Positions 46,899 to 58,140 of a stretch of 64,000 nt of DNA are shown piece by piece (within the stretch, counting starts at the first letter, position 1; each line of letters opens with the position of its first letter). The translations under genes and the position numbers were made by a program. The notes beneath the pieces are model-generated. The model worked only from the letters and a program-made list of their open reading frames with translations. It had not been told where the DNA came from and did not search any database. The stretch lies in the NCBI GenBank assembly GCA_032622095.1, contig CP136069.1:48654760-48718759 (forward strand), given 5' to 3'. The DNA is from Siphonodentalium dalli. Its lineage: Eukaryota; Mollusca; Scaphopoda; Gadilida; Siphonodentaliidae.

Positions 46899-47509
46899 TT
46901 AAAATGAACTGTATCCAGTATAAACATGTTAAACCTGATAATTAATTAGAGCATGCAGTCCCTGTTGACATGCGGTATCCGCTGGTAATCTTACCACAGT
47001 AATATGTGTTAACTGTGATAACCAAGTTAATTGTTTTTACCACAAAAATTCTGAATTCTATCTAGACATTTTGAAACAATAAACAAAAATTCTGGTGTGA
47101 TTACAATGTCAACTTTAAAACAAAATTCATATAAACATCGCATGAAAAATACAGCCTAACTGCAAATGTGAGGTGGACCACATTCTGCGGCGGTATAACT
47201 GACTGCGGTTGATCGCATGAACACGCCTGAATACTGCAGTAATACCCGAGTAATATAAGGCGAGTTGATTAATTAAAGCATAGCTGTAATTTTACATGTA
47301 TGTTCTATACACTTTGTTGGGAAAGAGAATATAGCTGTGCGACAATGTTAATCCTGATGAGCTAAGTTAGAAATTTTTCAATCGAAACCTCATAAAAAAA
47401 AAATTAAATTCAGTTCTCAATTTTCGAACACTTCTAGGAAATTGTTCAAAAATATTGTTAAAAGATGCCCATTCGATTTGACACTGTAAATATACCCTGT
47501 TCAAGTTTT

Positions 47510-47617
47510 CCTGCTAATGTGCTATGATGCGGTTGGGTCCTGCTTAATTGCTATGAATTGCACTACCCGCATCATAGCAATTCAGCAGGACCACCAGCAT
47601 CATAGCATATTAGCAGG
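47510..47617. repeat. 108-bp palindrome
   Basis: CCTGCTAATGTGCTATGATG at the left pairs with CATCATAGCATATTAGCAGG at the right. Inner arms GGGTCCTGCTTAATTGCTAT and ATAGCAATTCAGCAGGACC pair around a short loop. The outer and inner arms are themselves similar, so alternative folds exist. Confidence 0.85.
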
Positions 47618-48016
47618 ACCACTTGGCCAGTGGTAAAATAGTTTGTTTTCCATACGGATATGTGTTTTCAAATAATCATGTAATGATATCTAACATACAT
47701 GTATATGATCCCATTTATAGGTTTTATTCATCACGGCCAGATAAACTTTGTATACAGACAGGTGCTTTCATTGTAGCTGTAATTACTAGTATTAAAAGAG
47801 TGCTCAATAAAGTTTGTTTTATCATTTATGCTCATTTGGAATTTGGATGCTATTTAATTCTGTTTATCTATATAATTGGCTGCACTGCTAAATTTTGACT
47901 CATTTCAGTCATTTGATGTCAGTACATGTAGTTGTCCATCGAAATGGCGAACACAACCAAAGACAAATTACAAGAGGAAAGACAACAAATACATTTGATG
48001 TGCACTAAAACAGATA

Positions 48017-48181
48017 CAGTAGTGCCCTAAGAAATCGACCCCTTAACCACAGCAGAATTATGTGTAACTTTCAGGATTTAGTCGGATATATGGCTTGTTG
48101 CCATTCATCGGAAAGCTCTCCCCGAGTTTAATACCCGTAATTCTGCTGTGGTTAAGGAGTCGATTAATTAGAGCATTACTG
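48017..48181. mobile_element. palindromic TA-flanked MITE, copy 1 (one arm shortened)
   Basis: Starts CAGTAGTGCCCTAAGAAATC and ends with the complement of CAGTAATGCTCTAATTAATC, flanked by TA on both sides. The right arm lacks the section matching GGATTTAGTCGGA, so it is an internally deleted copy of 49640-49856. A CAGT start with TA duplication fits pogo/mariner-type elements. Confidence 0.75.
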
Positions 48182-49639
48182 TAGTTACAAATGTATGTCT
48201 AGCCTCCTGTTGTGTCACTAATAAGATCTTTAATTCACATACGGTACACATGTACATGTACATGTACTATATAGTACCCGTTCAAGCGTTTACAAGTGTC
48301 AGTCATCGAGAAACTGACCAAAAGTTTTGGTAGTATATAATATAGGCTAGCACTGCACTTGGGCTACATGTACATGTACTGTAAGTGATTATAATGTACT
48401 ATTTTTATATTCTGCTGTGAAAGTGTTGCTGAATGAAATTTAAGTTTACCCCGATATTCTAAGTCCGCTCGACTAAGATGGGTTTTTTCCACTGGTTGGT
48501 ATTCCCTCGAAAATGACTAATTTTAACTGATTAGATTAGCCCTGGTATGGAAAACTCTAACTGTTATAGCCCGATGAGCGGTTTACTGCCAACAGCATTG
48601 ATGATATGATGACCAGCGTTGTGCATGGCATATGTTGATCCAGGTAAGAATGCTACCATACATTCCAAACATTCATTAAATATCTTATTAATAGTAACCC
48701 AAACTACACAAGAGACTAGTATAACTAAGATTGGGCTCGATTAATGATGTGACACTTTCAGTACTTCATTTACTAGTAGCCTGGTACTGGTGGGCCTGGC
48801 TACAGATACTTGTTTGGCGTGTTTGAGGCCTGTGGCACAAGGGCAGCAGAATCAATTAAAATTTCTCTTATTGTAGTGTAGGACATGTACATGAATAGTA
48901 CCGGTAGTACAGCACACAAAGAGGTATATAGTACCGGCACATGTACATGTATTCTCTCTGTTTTCACACATGTTTTTTTTCAATTTAACAACACGAGTCT
49001 TTTATGACACATACATGTACTAAAGTGAAAGTAGGCCTACATGTATATAATGTGCACCCAGTATACCGGTACATGTACTGATATATTACATTGCAATACA
49101 GTCCGAGTACAATGATATAGCAAAATTATGCATAGTAGAATAACAACCTTTTGTACAAACAGTCCTGACAATGATATACCGGGATATCATGGTGATAGTT
49201 CATACATTTGGAATTACCGAATACCTGAGTTTGTGGATAGACCGCTTCATGCGATGTTTATGTGAATTTTTATTTTTAAGTCGGCATTGCGTACGGTAGT
49301 CCTATAAACCACACCAGAGAATAGCAATTGTCGGTCAGTGACCAACTTCTTATGTTTATGCAATCGATACAATCCGGTTCTGCTTTTGATGTCCAGTTCG
49401 ATATTTGTGGTGTGTTCTTGTGCAAAAATATAATTCTAACTAATGCGCCAAAAATCAGGTTTATAAATTTATCCATTCTTGAGCAAGAGCAACTCGTAAA
49501 ACTTGTATGGTATAACATTCCAAACTGAGTATTTCTGCTATCAAACCATATGATAATAATGTTGAACCGGACATCGAAATCTGAACCGCATTTATGGATT
49601 GCAGCACGTGATGTTGAATAAACAGTTATAGAGGATATA

Positions 49640-49856
49640 CAGTAATGCTCTAATTAATCGACTCCTTAACTACAGCAGAATTATGGGTAACTTTTCAGGA
49701 TTTAGTCGGAAATATGGGTTGATGCCATTCATCGGAAAGCTCTCGGTGAGAGCTTTCCGATGAATGGCAACAAGCCATATTTCGGACTAAATCCTGAAAA
49801 GTTACCCATAATTCTGCTGTAGTTAAGGAGTCGATTAATTAGCTCTAGAATTACTG
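49640..49856. mobile_element. palindromic TA-flanked MITE, copy 2 (full)
   Basis: This 217-bp element is almost wholly an inverted repeat: CAGTAATGCTCTAATTAATC and GACTCCTTAACTACAGCAG at the left, the complements at the right, meeting in the centre at AAGCTCTC-GGTGAGAGCTT. TA lies directly outside both ends (49638-49639, 49857-49858). Noncoding. It probably moved by pogo- or mariner-type transposase supplied in trans. Confidence 0.85.
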
Positions 49857-50799
49857 TAACATGGTTTATAATATACAAATGTATACTGTATGGGAAACAT
49901 CAGAGGTTTACAAAGTAATAAAAACAGTTGATTTGTTCTTTATTCTTGTGGTTATATACACGTACATACATGTATTCTAAAAATAAATGTCCTTTACAAC
50001 GTGGATCAATGAAATGCGGTTGTTGCATTTAAAATGCATTGAGGGTGCATTGTGTCACGCCACTTTGTAAATGCCTTAATGACAGCATTTAAATTAAATG
50101 CACTGCATTGGGAATAATCGCAGTCGCATTGAAATTACCGATCATTGCGCCGAAAAAGTATACTAGTATGAACACCCAAATAACGATACGATAGTGTATT
50201 TTGCAATTTTAGTTATGATTCTCATTTTGATTCTAGTAAAAAGTCTTGATTCCCTGTAGAAAGTGAAACACTAACATTTTGATTATTGCCAAAAATCTGA
50301 TGGATTTTAAGGCCTGCATCAAGACATTTGTTTGTGAATAAATCAAGGTAAATGTGTTAAAATATGAACGCATTTACAAATGCGTTGCTCCAAAATCGCA
50401 AAGTAGATTCGAACATGTGGTCGCTTTTCTAAGAGATTTGTGAGTGGTCTGTACATGTACATACATGTAAGTTACTTGACCAATTACACAAGGAGTCGAG
50501 GGACACAATCAATGAGGACGTTTGTACTAAAAAATATTTTTTTACGCAAGGAACGAACACAAGGCCACTTTCTTAATTTATATTATGAGCCAACAAGACA
50601 GATCGTAAATCGCTGTTATATGACAATATATGTGGCCATCATAATGGTCGACAGGCATGACGCCAACAAAAACCAATCTGTCAGGCCAATATAAAGAAGT
50701 CGCGACTTATTGCTGGTGGAACCTATTAAAGGCATCGTTCCATTTCGTTAATAACAACTTACATGTAACATTCACCTCCACCTCTTTACTCTTGGGCTC

Positions 50800-50895
50800 C
50801 AAATAAATATGCATGCACCAGCTGCATCCACGTTTATTATTTTTCTTGGGAAATCCCCCCCCCCTGCACAGTGCTTATTTGGGTCTGCACGTTTA
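50800..50895 (+). repeat. CCAAATAAA/poly-C repeat, copy 1
   Basis: TGGGCTCCAAATAAATATGC, then a C-run and GCACAGTGCTTATTTGGGTC, GCACGTTTATTAA. It is similar to 51605-51715 in its later part and shares the C-run with GCAC-TATTTGGG-CTGCAC words. Confidence 0.5.
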
Positions 50896-51213
50896 TTAAT
50901 ATTTTGAAGCTATGAAAATTTAAATCAGCACAAATTCAAGATTTCTATATGATTCAGATGTAAAAATGATCAACACGTCTACATTAGTTACTAGCTAAAC
51001 AAGACATTTTGTTATATGTTTATACTTTACTGTGAAATTGCGTTTCTTCCGTTCTCCATGAACGGATTCTCAAAATGTTTGGTTTTCCAAAAAACAAGGA
51101 TTCGAACTGTCTGAACTGAACTCCATGCATTTGTTTAAATAGATGAATAAATAATGGGAAAGACATACAATCCTAGTTCAAAATGAATTTAAGTATATAA
51201 ATATAAATAATAA

Positions 51214-51338
51214 ACGGCGGATTCAACGTGGTCATGGGTTTTGACCGCGTTAAAAAAATCAGCAAACTCTGCATGAACCCCGAAGTTTGCTGATTTTTTC
51301 TCGCGGTCAAAACCCCATGACCGCATTGAAACCGCCGT
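51214..51338. repeat. 125-bp palindrome
   Basis: ACGGCGGATTCAACGTGGTC and ATGGGTTTTGACCGCG at the left pair with CGCGGTCAAAACCCCATGAC and CATTGAAACCGCCGT at the right. The inner AAAAAATCAGCAAACT and AGTTTGCTGATTTTTT arms close on a loop of about 17 bases. No target duplication was settled. Confidence 0.85.
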
Positions 51339-51604
51339 TCATTTCTTATATGAATAACACAATTTAAGATTGGTGAATTATTTCTTTTGGTTAATTTAAT
51401 AAACGTACAGGGCCAAATAACGATCGTACAGGTGGGAATTTTACCTCGATTTTAATAATCGTACATTAATAGGCACTCAAGAGTAGTACATATTCAAGTA
51501 TGTGGCAAACCAAAAAAACATACATGTACCTGTACTACATGTTGACTCGTATACCTGAACCTGCTATAAAAATTATTTGGTTAACCACAGTTGATGTTTT
51601 GCTC

Positions 51605-51715
51605 AGAGTTCCCCCTGCACTATTGTTTAGGTCTGTACTTTTATTAACTTTCAATGGAATTTCCCCCCCCCCCGCACTATTATTTGGGCCTGCACTTTTA
51701 TTTGGAGCCTGAGAG
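51605..51715 (+). repeat. CCAAATAAA/poly-C repeat, copy 2
   Basis: Two half-units, each with CCCCCTGCACTATTGTTTAG or CCCGCACTATTATTTGGGC, then CTGCACTTTTATT or CTGTACTTTTATT. It is related to 50800-50895. Confidence 0.5.
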
Positions 51716-51757
51716 TAAGTTGCATTGACATTTATTTTCACGAATTACCATGCTAAA

Positions 51758-52450
51758 GGCCAAAGAAAAAAGATTGTATGTTTCCGGTAAAAAAATTTAG
51801 GGTAGGTAGGTAGGGAATTTTTTTTATTTTATTTTATTTTGATATTTTTTATCCAGCTGCAGAAATATTGAACTACCTCGACCAAAGTGACATAAAATGC
51901 CAACCCGTGCCATGGGGAAAGTATTACTTGATCAACACAGTGGAAATATACATTAAGATTGATAAAAAATCAAACTTACTTCATGCTTACTTATGTTTTT
52001 TATTATATCTAATACCACATTTTCATAAATTTGGCTATAAACTTGGTACAAAATTGATGTCACTAACTTTTTATAAGAATTTTACCAATAATACCGCCAT
52101 TATCCCGTACATGTATTGTGACGATTACATCCCATTGTCTGGGGGTAGCCAGTACACCCACCGAGCATGCCTGGTTTTTGGAAACAGTAGCTACTAGTAC
52201 ATGTATACCCCTAATATATGCAGTGATAACCTCTTTACATGTATATATACAGATACACACCCACCATGTCTGTTGATAGTGTTCCATAAGTCCCAAACAA
52301 GACATAAAGCAGGCAGGAGATCCACTCTCAGGAAATTAAAATTGCGAAAATTTTGACTTTTTCTCAAAATATCAATAAAAAGTTTAGGGTCGGCGGGTTA
52401 TTTTTAGGGTCGGTCGATGTACGGAAACATAGTATCTTTTTTCTTTGGCC
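51758..52450. mobile_element. 0.69-kb TIR element, GGCCAAAGAAAAAAGAT
   Basis: Left end GGCCAAAGAAAAAAGAT then TATGTTTCCGGTA. The right end is the complement (CGGAAACATA then ATCTTTTTTCTTTGGCC). Internally GGGTAGGTAGG at the left and GGGTCGGCGGG / GGGTCGGTCG at the right add partial symmetry. TAA occurs near both ends but does not give a clean duplication, so the superfamily stays open. A 109-codon frame inside (51868-52197) has no recognised motif. Confidence 0.65.
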
Positions 52451-52636
52451 TAAGGAACATTGCAACTGGTTTGAAGTAACATGACCGCGTTGCGTCAACA
52501 CTGGAACTGCATTGATGGTAATTTTCAACATGGTCTCACTGAGGTTCTATCAAATATAAATACTAGTATGGTTGAGGCCAACTTGAGGGAGACAATTATT
52601 TTGAGAATATGTGATCCTGTGTTAACATGAGCCTAA

Positions 52637-53005
52637 GGCGACACCAATTTTTAAGTCTGGTTTACGAACACCTCCTACAACTTTGTTTCCATTTCATGAA
52701 TTTATTTTTTTGTCCCAAAATATTTTACACGCGTACTGATTTTCATGTGCTGTCGCATCCGGTTCTGCTTATGATCATTTACAGATCCATATTTTCATGT
52801 ATTTCATGACAAGATATGTCTTGTTTGGTTTGAACAGAATTTCATTCAAAAACATTTTTTCACAATTTTTGTAAAATTTATGTAAAATTCCACGATTTAC
52901 TTGATATAAATTGGGGGGACAATCTTTTTTATTTTTATTTTTTCCCTCCTGCATCTACTTTTTTTCTACCCACATCGTAAACCAGACTTAAAAATTGGTG
53001 TCGCT
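52637..53005. mobile_element. Harbinger-type MITE, copy 2
   Basis: Inverse-oriented copy of 45528-45925 with the same GGCGACACCAATTTTTAAGT termini, 369 bp. It is flanked by TAA on both sides (52634-52636, 53006-53008). The last base of the right TIR has changed C to T. The interior shows the same landmarks (CATGTGCTGTCGCATCCGG, TTTCATGTATTTCATGACA) as copy 1 read on the other strand. Confidence 0.85.
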
Positions 53006-53320
53006 TAAATATCATCTGATGGAGTCAAAATCATTGAACCGTCACTTATGCATGCACATGTTGTCTTGATGTTGAGTCTGGCTTTCATCATTTTCATTAG
53101 TTTTACTGTTAATAATTAATATCCACCAAAGGTTGAGGTGTTATGGAACAACTGTATGGCATCGTATACTGTTATCTTCCGAGTAAATATGGAGTCTCTA
53201 ATTCTTTTATCGGTCACGCATCTACTCATCAAATAGTATAATCCTCAAATATTTGTAGTCCAGGTGATCTCGACTGCACAGTACATGTATAAACATTCAT
53301 CTGTGCAGTGTGTTTTAAAT

Positions 53321-53524
53321 TTCTTTGCCGTGTAACAACTGTTGTCCCAAGTTTCAATGCCTTGTCCTCCTGGTATGTAGGGATTACCAATTTACCATTG
53401 CCGTGTTTTAATTTGCAATTTTGATGATGACGCTCACTAAGCTTGTTGATCATTTTCTTTGTCGTGTAACAACTGTTGTACCAAGTTTCTACGCCGCGTC
53501 CTCCTGGTATTTAGGGATTACCGG
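53321..53524 (+). repeat. 135-bp-period direct repeat
   Basis: TTCTTTGCCGTGTAACAACT at 53321 and TTCTTTGTCGTGTAACAACT at 53456, each followed by CCAAGTTTC and GTCCTCCTGGTAT.TAGGG. Two partial units. Confidence 0.7.
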
Positions 53525-53699
53525 TGCCTTTAATAGTGTCAGATGCATCATTGCCAGTTAATGTACATTAGAGTGGAACTGAATTAACAATGTCACATTG
53601 ACACAGTACTCAGTTAAGACCAGTAAAACAGCAAAAGTAGTATTATTGTACAGCAGGCTTATCACTATCGGTACTTACTACATGTACTGACCCCTTACT

Positions 53700-54300
53700 A
53701 TCGTGGATCAATCTGAATCTGAATGGTTACGCTGCAGATCCCAATTATGGTAATTTCGCAGCGGGCGAGAGAGTCTCAGATCTTTTCCTTCAGCGCACTC
53801 TTGAAGGAATCCACAGGCTGTTGTTGTAGGATTAAGGATTCCTCCAGCTGATTCCAGTCGCATATAGTTCGAACAAATGTGGAATTAGCGAACTGAGCTG
53901 ACACGTACCGGTATGGTATAGCCTCGTAGCACTGACTGTTGTTCCTTTAAATTAGGTGCCGAGGAATTTGGCTGGTGACGTAGCCTGTCAGAACTTTGCT
54001 CTGCGATCTAAGACGCCTTGTTTCGGGTGTAAAGTATTGATTAGGTGGTATAGCCGGGACCAATCCACCCACCACCTTACTCATGAATCCCAGCCGATTT
54101 ATTTTCCGCCGTTTCTGCAATGTTGGTAAATCTAGCTCGTAGAGGATCTTGGTCATATATCCATCTTCTTTGCTCTTATAGTCTCTTTTAATGAAACGGG
54201 CTGCTCTACGCTGGATTCTTTCCAGCTTGTCGATGTGATTTTGTTGGTAGGGGTCCCAGATGGTGTCTGCGTAGTCCATGATCTTCAAACTTCTCAATTG
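53700..54300 (-). pseudogene. LINE 3' relic, reverse-transcriptase C-terminus
   Basis: On the minus strand from 54297: YADTIWDPYQQNHIDKLERI, then QRRAARFIKRDYKSKE, LPTLQKRRKINRLGFM, ending IPRHLI and a stop at 53947-53949. The same frame then continues through FANSTFVRTICDWNQLEESL and SFKSALKEKI to a second stop at 53776-53778. This is the conserved C-terminal end of CR1/Jockey-like RT proteins ('YA..vWdPy', 'lE.vQRRAARF', 'RR...rl'). Beyond the stop a CAGATTCAGATT stretch (minus strand) may be the 3' tail. The 5' part is missing, as expected of a LINE copy. Confidence 0.8.
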
Positions 54301-54309
54301 TTCTTCTTC

Positions 54310-55010
54310 TGGACAGGTGCATTATGAGCAGGCCACTGGCACTACATCATGATTGTACCGGTACCACAAATTCAATTTTGAGAAAATATTCTGGTTATGG
54401 CCAGGTAGCTGAGGTACTGTTCAATACTATAGTTGATCCGTTTCGTTATCGCAGCTTAATTCTTACTGTTCCGGGAATTGAAATATTTTTTGTCACATGA
54501 AATTCAGTCTTTTTCGATATTTGCGCACATCCATGGGGAGAAATCGGCGAATCTTATATATAAGTCCACAGTTTATCCGTTTGTAGCCAATACACCATTT
54601 CCTTCTGTCAATCCGCGTTGATTCGAGACAAAATTAACTCAAAATACCACAAAGAATTATCCGCGCTTCATTTTGAAGAACGATAACTAAAAGTTAAGAT
54701 TGTAATTTGGCTGCAGAAACGAAACGAAACGAATTTTGAAACACAATAATTGTATTCACTAATATTTTCCTGTTGGTATATGGTCTACTATAGTATATGC
54801 AATCATTTATTTGAAATAATAAGTATCACTTAGAGAATAATTCTTACTGATAATTAGAAATCTCTTTATTTTGTATCCCTTTAATATTAAATAATGGCCC
54901 TGAAAATTGTCTGTTTGTCAGTTTAATGTTCACTAATTATAGCTAGGCTGTTAGATAAAGTATGATATTGCTTCATTTGTCCGGGGTAGTGTATTGTCAT
55001 ACTGTCATAA
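54310..55010. other. unassigned stretch
   Basis: No recognised gene or repeat. The minisatellite begins immediately after. Confidence 0.35.
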
Positions 55011-55019
55011 TAAACTTCA

Positions 55020-56796
55020 AGTAATAAGGTAACTACTCGTCAATGATGCTTGAATACATAAATGATTAATAAGGTAACAACTACCCGTCAATGATCGACG
55101 TCTTAATATAGAAAGGTTTTATAAGGTAACTAAATACACGGCAATGATACTTATTATAGAAGGTTAATAATTTAACTTCTTGTCAATGATGCTTTAATAT
55201 AGAAAGGGTTAATAAGGTAACTACCCGTCAATAATGCTTTAGTGTAGAAATGGTTACTAAGGTAACTACATGTCAATGATGCTTTAATAAAGAAAGGGTT
55301 AATAAGATAAAGTTCTACACGTCAATGATGCTTAAATATAGAAAGGGCTAATAGGGTAACTACACGTCAATGATGTTTTAATATAGAAAGGGTTAATATG
55401 GTAATTACACGTCAATGGTGCTTTAATATAGAAAGGGTTAATATGGTAACTACCGTCCATGATGCTTTAATATATAACTGGCTACTATGATAACTACATG
55501 TCAATGATGCTTTATTGTAGAAAGGGTTAATAATGTAACTAATCACCAATGATACTCATTATAAAAAGGGTTAATAAGGTAACTGCCTGTCAATTATTGC
55601 TTCAACGTAGAAAGGGTTAATAATGTAATTACACGCCAATGGTGCTTTAATATAGAAAGGGTTAATATGGTAACTATCAGTCAATGATGCTTTAATATAG
55701 AAAGTGTTATAATATGGTAACTGCACGTCAATGATGCTTTGATACAAAAATGGTTAATACGGTAATTACCCGTCAATGGCGCTTTAATATAGAAATGGTT
55801 TATAATGTAACTACTCACCAATGATACTTAGTATAGAAAGGGTTGTTTAATGTAACTACCTGTCAATTAATGCTTTAATATAGAAAAGGTTAATAAGGTA
55901 ACTACACGCCAATGATACTTAGTATAGAAAGGGTTGGTAAGGTAACTACACGACAATGATACTTTAGTATATAGAGGGTTAATTAGGCAACTACCCGTCA
56001 ACGATGCTTTAATATAGAAAGGGTTAACAACTACATGTCAATACTGCTTTAATACAGAAATGGTTAATAAGGTAACTTCACGTCAATTATGCTTTAATAT
56101 AGAAAGGGTTAATACTGTAACTACTCACCAATGATACTTAGTATAGAACGGGTTAATAAGATAACTACCCAGCAATAATGATGCTTTAATATAGAGAGGG
56201 TTATAATAAGGTAACTACACGTCAATGATGCTTTAATACATAAATGGTTAATAAGGTAACTACCCGCCAATGGCGCTTTAATATAGAAAGGGTTAATAAT
56301 GCAACTACTCACCAATGATACTTAGTATAGAAAGGGTTAATAAGGTAACTACCTGTCAATTAATGCTTTAATATAGAAAGGGTTAATAAGGCAACTACAC
56401 GCCAACGGAACTTAGTATAGAAAGGGTTAATAAGGTAACTATATACGACAATGATACTTTGGTATATACAGAGTTAAGGAGCCAACTACCCGCCAATGAT
56501 GCTATACTATAGAAAGGGTTAACATTGTAACTACACATCAATGATATTTTAATATAGAAAGGGTTAATAAGGTAACTACGCGTCAATGATGCTTTAATAA
56601 AGAAAGGGTTAATAAGGTAACTTCACATCAATGGTGCTTTAATAAAGAAAGGGTTAATAATGTAACTACTCACCAATGTTACTTAGTATAGAAAGGGTTA
56701 ATAAGGTAACTACCTGTCAATTAATGATTTAATATAGAATGGTTAATAAGGTAACTACACGCAAATGGTGCTGTAATATATAAAGGGTTAATAAGG
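55020..56796 (+). repeat. 45-bp minisatellite, about 40 units
   Basis: The consensus unit is AATATAGAAAGGGTTAATAA then GGTAACTACACGTCAATGAT, GCTTT. Units differ by substitutions and 1-6 bp indels. A variant type (CTCACCAATGATACTTAGTATAG) recurs near 55547, 55809, 56117, 56303 and 56664, always followed by the type CTGTCAATTAATGC, so a loose higher-order pattern exists. The short open frames read through the array are by-products. Confidence 0.9.
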
Positions 56797-56831
56797 TGAC
56801 TTCAATGCAGATTATACAGTTTAACAAAATA

Positions 56832-57125
56832 CCACAGGTGTATATATCCGGGTGAACACTGTAGTAAATACCTGGGCGAAACCCTGGTGTAAATACCTGG
56901 GTGTAAATACCTGGTGTAAATACCTGGGTGTAAATCCGTAAAAACCCGGGTAAACTGGGGTTTATACCTAACATATATAGAAAACACCTGGGTAAATCTA
57001 TATAAATCCCTGATTTACCTGGGTGTAACCTGTGTGTGACCTGGGTGGAACCAGGGTAAAACCTATATGTACCGGGGTATACCTAGGTAAACACCAAGAT
57101 TTACCCAGGTACATTTTTATATGGG
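56832..57125. repeat. ACCTGGG hairpin repeat, right block
   Basis: Contains repeated TAAATACCTGGGTG words and ends TTTACCCAGGTACATTTTTA then TATGGG, the complement of the left edge at 43114. Units are of 15-22 bp and less regular than in the left block. Confidence 0.75.
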
Positions 57126-57622
57126 CTGTCCGCAAAGTGAGTCTAACCCTATAAATATGCCGTCGGTCACTACCAAATAAATTGCCCGGATAATATATAT
57201 GTTACAGTTAATACGTATTATCAGTTATTATGTATAATAACTGAAATACATGTATGTGTAATACCTGATTCACTCAGTTAATATATATAATACCTGAAAT
57301 TTTCAGTTATTATACATAATTAGGAGTGTTTCATTAGACATATTAACTGATTTTGATACTTCATTGTATAATTCATTGTAGACTAATAAAACGTAGATGC
57401 TCTGGCTACTCTATTGCTTAATTGGCTGTGGCATGGCCATTACTTTGTTTTCACAGTATGAAATGGTTTCCCTCCACCGCAATGGGTTTGTGTTGACAAG
57501 GAATCGTGGCTTCTTGACACTTGAGCAAAATCCTGCATGTGTAATTAGTATAGTGGCTTCAGTCATGATTCTGTTCTAGCATATAAACCAAACAGGATGT
57601 AGGTCTGCTGCATGTGTTTAGA

Positions 57623-58140
57623 ATGGAAGAACTAGCGATAACAAATAATTTCAACCAAAAGCGCTACGAGAGCTATGCTACAAACAAACGTGTGTTGGTA
57701 GGATAGTTTATTTACAAAACACACGGATGATACAGTGGCAGCAATACATAATAAATTATAACAATCAGTATTATATGTTAAAGAAGTATGAACTGTCCAT
57801 GTGTGGTGATGTACAGAAGCTGATGTGTCGACGGGAAGCCGACGAAGGCCCTCTGTACTTTGTTTCTTGAGGACACATATGATGTTATAAAGTGTGCGCA
57901 CATAGCAACTGGTCATGGCGGCAGAGATAAGATGATCAAAGAACTCAGCAAGAAATACCCCAACGTCACACAAGAAACACTCAACCTGTTCAAGTCTGCC
58001 TGCCTTCAGTACCAAAAGAAACGAAAGCGAGTAACGACCAAAGGTGTTGTGATGAAGCCCATTCTGTCAAAGGATTATAGCTCTCGTGCACAAGTGGACT
58101 TAGTCGACATGCAATCAATGTGCCAAGGGCAGTTCAACGG
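57623..58140 (+). pseudogene. integrase N-terminal half, KRBA2-like
   Basis: A likely first exon starts at ATG 57623 (MEELAITNNFNQKRYES). A 71-bp GT-AG intron (57698-57768) would join it in phase 0 to YYMLKKYELSMCGDVQKLMC and EADEGPLYFV. A frameshift near 57870 follows, then DTYDVIKCAHIATGHGGRDK (zinc-binding His pair), ELSKKYPNV, FKSACLQYQKKRKR and SRAQVDLVDMQSM, where the first Asp of the integrase DDE triad lies. The second Cys of the HHCC zinc site appears as Tyr (CLQY instead of C-x2-C). Homology ends at 58140 with QGQFNG, where a foreign insertion begins. The intron is inferred and the protein family is recognised from its blocks. Confidence 0.7.

Noticed and set aside
51868-52197. A 109-codon open frame in the 0.69-kb TIR element
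   Set aside because: No similarity to a transposase or other domain can be seen. Length is within chance expectation for AT-rich DNA.
55020-56796. CRISPR-like array
   Set aside because: Units are contiguous 45-bp tandem repeats with no unique spacers, in an animal genome.
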